Below are positions 61,329-64,000 of a stretch of DNA of 64,000 nt, in pieces. Position 1 is the first letter of the stretch; every line of letters starts with the position of its first letter. The notes below the pieces were generated by a model that saw nothing but the letters and a program-made list of their open reading frames with translations, searched no databases and was not told the origin of the DNA. The position numbers and the translations under genes were made by a program. The stretch covers positions 43,385 to 107,384 of the forward strand of contig MNCI01015616.1 of the NCBI GenBank assembly GCA_015680685.1, in the 5' to 3' direction. The stretch comes from Gnetum montanum. Its lineage: Eukaryota > Streptophyta > Gnetopsida > Gnetales > Gnetaceae.

Positions 61329-61850
61329 TGCAGTGGCTGAGTCTTCTCCTGTGGTGGCAGTTGCTGGTAACAATTTTTGGCCGAAGAAGATATTTTGAAT
61401 CAGTTGCAGCATTGGTGCCTTCACCTTCGAGCTCGTATTTTAGCCATTCCGAATTTTAACTTTAATTATCGAGAATAAGAAAGGATAAATTAACTACCAC
61501 TACCACCAATAAGGTGGATATTATATTATATTTTTATGGTAAAATCTTAGAGATTAATAACACTTAGTATTTAAAATTTAAATTAAATTAAATTAGATTA
61601 GGGAATTTAGACTTATTTTAATAAACTACTTTTTAAAGGCAATATTTATAATATTTATTAATTAATTCCCCCTAACTTTATGAATAACTTCCTAACTTCC
61701 TCCTAATTAAATGGACAAGTAACCTCCTAACTTGTTGGGCAAGTAAACTTCTAAGTCATTGGCCAAGTTACTTGGGAGAAAAGTTAGCTAGGATATTTTG
61801 GCATGTAACTACCTTGTAAACCTTATAAAAAGGCTTCATGAGCACTTTGA

Positions 61851-62088
61851 NNNNNNNNNNNNNNNNNNNNNNNNNNNNNNNNNNNNNNNNNNNNNNNNNN
61901 NNNNNNNNNNNNNNNNNNNNNNNNNNNNNNNNNNNNNNNNNNNNNNNNNNNNNNNNNNNNNNNNNNNNNNNNNNNNNNNNNNNNNNNNNNNNNNNNNNNN
62001 NNNNNNNNNNNNNNNNNNNNNNNNNNNNNNNNNNNNNNNNNNNNNNNNNNNNNNNNNNNNNNNNNNNNNNNNNNNNNNNNNNNNNNNN
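61851..62088. other. Assembly gap (N run)
   Basis: 238 undetermined bases inside the insertion. Open frames crossing it are artefacts. Confidence 0.95.
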
Positions 62089-63100
62089 ATAGTATCATCC
62101 TTGGCAAGTAATTTTGGGATTTTTAGATTGCTATTACTGTTCTTGTTGCCCGATACGAAATTTCTATTAAAATTTTTCCATAGAAGTGCTTGTGTTTAAA
62201 ATCCTTAAGAGCATTTTAGTAGTAAATTTTGTTATTGTGCAATGTGTGGGAACTGCTATTGGGATTGTTCTAAGAAAGCCTCTGTTTGTAGTCACGCCAT
62301 TAAACAATTCAGTAGTCGAGAGGGTTCAGAAAATCTTTGGTATTTTGATGGGACCAGAGTAGCTTCTTTTTATCTTTAAAGTGAATTCCCATGGTATTTC
62401 AATCAGAAATTGTCAAGTCTTTTAAAGGTTCTGTTTGAATGCAATCGTTGACATCTATTATCTAGTCAAAATGGAGTCTCGTACGTGGTAGTTTACGCAG
62501 CAATTTTTGGTAGCATAATAGGATTGTCTTGAAGATATTGCTTGTTTGAGCCTTGGAAGTTTGAACAATTCGTAGATATTGAATTTGGGATAGCTTTATT
62601 GCGAAGTGTTTACTCGTGTCATTTTACCTTGTTTAAATATTTGAGGTCTACACAAATCTGCTTTCTTTTCTTTTCTGCTTATTTCCATCGAATCTTGCTC
62701 TATTTCTAGTTTTCTTGTGGAACTATCTCTTTCTCTGGGGAAAATTAGGAGTAGATTGCGGAGTTGTGCTCAAATGTTTTTGCAAAATTTTATTTGTTAC
62801 AAGTAGGTATTATAAGGACTGCGTAGACTAGGCAGTTGAACAAAATAGGAAATTTTCAACAACTCACAGTACTTGGCAAAGTTGGCTGAATCTCTTTAAA
62901 GTAAGTCATTTGTAGTTTACACACAATGCAATCGTTACATTTCTCACAACTACACACCGCAACAGCACACACACATACTCACATTAACTACTGAGTTTAT
63001 TTGGAGGTATCTGGGCCTTGGTGTTGCCAGAGACCAGCAGGCACCTAAATCCTGTTCGAGGACACTCGTTGGCGGTCGCGTCCCAAACGGTTGCCAACAC
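62089..63100 (+). other. Right part of the insertion, no gene recognised
   Basis: Mixed sequence with no recognised coding region. It is GC-richer at 63012-63100, where GTTGGC…GCCAAC (63068-63098) can pair as a terminal hairpin. Confidence 0.4.
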
Positions 63101-63794
63101 TTAGCAACATAATAGAACTTACAATAATAATCTAAAAAAAATCCACAAATCCCCTTGTTGTCACATCCTTTACATTCCCTCTTGGTTCTTCACTCTTCTG
63201 CCCAAGCATAATTATCACAAGTTTATTCTTAGTCGTATGATTGAAAAGAATATCATTATGGTCATGGTTAGAACCTTTTATTAATAGAATAGGTGGATAG
63301 ATGATGTGGGATCACTGTTTAAATAATCAATCCCTTATGACTTGCTAACATAGAGAAATCTTCACCTTATTAGACTACATCTTACCTTTATGCAATGTGT
63401 CTTATTCGTAAGCAAAAATATTTACACAGGATTTGAAAACAAAGTGATGGGATGTGATATCGCATGGGCCGCGATATCGCATCCCTCGCGATATCGCGTA
63501 CATGATATCACATCTTCCCTTGCAATGTTGTGGATGCGATATCGTGGTGTGCCATCATATCTATAAATAAGAGGTGGCTCTCCTTTGTTTCCTCATCCTA
63601 GGCTAAACCATAGGGAAACTCTGGCAGATTGATCACTCCAGAGATAGATTAATTTCCTTGTGCGTGTAGTAGGAGTCCCAAAGTGAACAGATCTTTATTC
63701 GAGCAAACATTGTACTTAAACACAAGTATGTGTACAACAATATAGATAAGCTTTTTGGATAAACCTTGCAGTTCATGGAATAGGCTAATTAGGA

Positions 63795-63814
63795 TTGACG
63801 CCATTGCCGAGGAC
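63795..63814 (+). promoter_or_regulatory. Primer binding site of element E
   Basis: TTGACGCCATTGCCGAGGAC, a close match to the tRNA-Asp complement used by all elements here. Confidence 0.7.
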
Positions 63815-63935
63815 TAAGTGTTTGTGCGCTAAGTAGAACATAGGATATCACTCACATCGTTGGAAGCTTAAACGAACCTTAGGGTTATTTAAAAGAAATT
63901 TATATAACGGTTAATTAGCACATCGATAAATAACA

Positions 63936-64000
63936 ATGTCTTCTTCTAACAAAAGTAATTCACCACTTAGGGATAATACAAGAAATAATCGGCAATCAAA
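63936..64000 (+). CDS. gag of element E, N-terminus, runs off the window
   Basis: The ATG at 63936 opens MSSSNKSNSPLRDNTRNNRQ, still open at the edge. The same ATGTCTTCTTCT start is used in C (20096) and F (48747). Confidence 0.6.
   Translation, partial: MSSSNKSNSPLRDNTRNNRQS

Larger units (their letters stand above)
60342..63100 (+). mobile_element. 2.76-kb insertion in element G carrying a host gene fragment
   Basis: Removing 60342-63100 and one copy of TTA restores a sequence aligning continuously with B around 6478 (CAACC…CATGATAACTCCCACAAATG in B). The ends form an imperfect inverted repeat: GTATTGGCAC at left, and GTGTTGGCAAC as the reverse complement of the right end, with TTTGG soon after on both. 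TTA flanks both sides (60339-60341 and 63101-63103). This fits a DNA transposon with a 3-bp target duplication (PIF/Harbinger- or CACTA-like size) that carried a gene fragment. The superfamily is not established and no transposase is seen. Confidence 0.55.
54910..63444 (-). mobile_element. Element G: gag-only-type LTR retrotransposon related to B, interrupted twice
   Basis: Minus strand. 3' LTR 54910-55812, a decayed polypurine tract (55815-55823), the 3' ORF 56018-58790, an intron-like segment 58791-58852, and the conserved block at 59705-59745. Further 5' sequence is collinear with B (60176-60341 with B 6350-6480; 63101-63355 with B 6480-6730). It is broken by a 2.76-kb insert (60342-63100), and element E starts at 63445. 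The 5' LTR and gag would lie to the right of the window. It is more diverged than the other elements. Confidence 0.75.
63445..64000 (+). mobile_element. Element E: start of a gypsy element inserted in G
   Basis: Short 5' LTR 63445-63794 (TGATGGG start, GATATC repeats, TATAAATA at 63562), PBS TTGACGCCATTGCCGAGGAC from 63795, then the gag start. Compared with LTR A it lacks the last ~700 bp, including GGGTACCTC…CTCATCA, yet runs directly into the PBS. The rest lies right of the window. Confidence 0.8.

Noticed and set aside
61798-62199. Open frames across the N gap
   Set aside because: Most of the residues are undetermined. No coding claim can be made.
63012-63100. Possible small RNA or terminator hairpin
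   Set aside because: The inverted GTTGGC/GCCAAC lies at the edge of the insertion and is better explained as part of a transposon end.

Overview
The window looks like nuclear DNA from a seed plant with a large, transposon-filled genome, probably a gymnosperm. It contains no intact host gene. The host sequences I recognise are two broken MATE (DETOXIFICATION-type) transporter genes in tandem on the + strand and a fragment of a DRT102/RpiB-like gene. Most of the rest is nested Ty3/Gypsy LTR retrotransposons of Athila/Tat type: tRNA-Asp primer site, gag-PR-RT-RH-IN order, FMDDF-type RT, and a long region after pol. A Helitron relic, tandem repeats and possible SINE traces make up the remainder. 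The organism call is inference from repeat content and gene families.

Layout. Element A (+, 1-3621; 3' part only, pol deleted) sits inside the 3' LTR of element B (-, 3622-9975; gag but no pol). MATE pseudogene 1, exons 2-8, is at 10468-12770. An intergenic stretch with a 132-bp and a ~204-bp tandem repeat follows to 18057. MATE pseudogene 2 has exon 1 at 18058-18191. Its first intron carries element C (+, 18944-29232, target duplication ATGGG), and exons 2-8 follow at 29358-31605. After 6 kb with little recognisable content comes the 5' LTR of element F (+, 37867-48590), split by element D (-, 38000-47829, target duplication CCTAC). F's gag runs to about 51.2 kb and then the element breaks off. 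A Helitron Rep relic (+, about 52.9-54.9 kb) is cut by element G (-, 54910 to the right edge). G contains a 2.76-kb insert (60342-63100) carrying the DRT102-like fragment and an N gap, and is itself cut by the start of element E (+, from 63445).

All these LTRs share the ends TGATGAG...CTCATCA and a GGGTACCTC block, so they are one extended family, but each has its own palindromic or tandem array in U3. The feature most worth following is the 3' region after pol. It has repeated TCATGGGGG polypurine-like blocks at similar spacing, a roughly 40-bp conserved block, and a 55-67 bp intron-like segment (60 bp in A, C and D) ending directly at an ATGG start codon. In B and G that start opens a conserved ORF ending in MEEPPP..TT. 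This suggests a 3' (env-position) gene made from spliced RNA, kept even in elements that have lost pol.

Decay is dominated by C-to-T and G-to-A changes (CAA/CAG to stop, TGG to stop, DSG to NSG, FMDD to FMDN), as expected of old, methylated, silent sequence. All boundaries, alignments and counts were made by eye.
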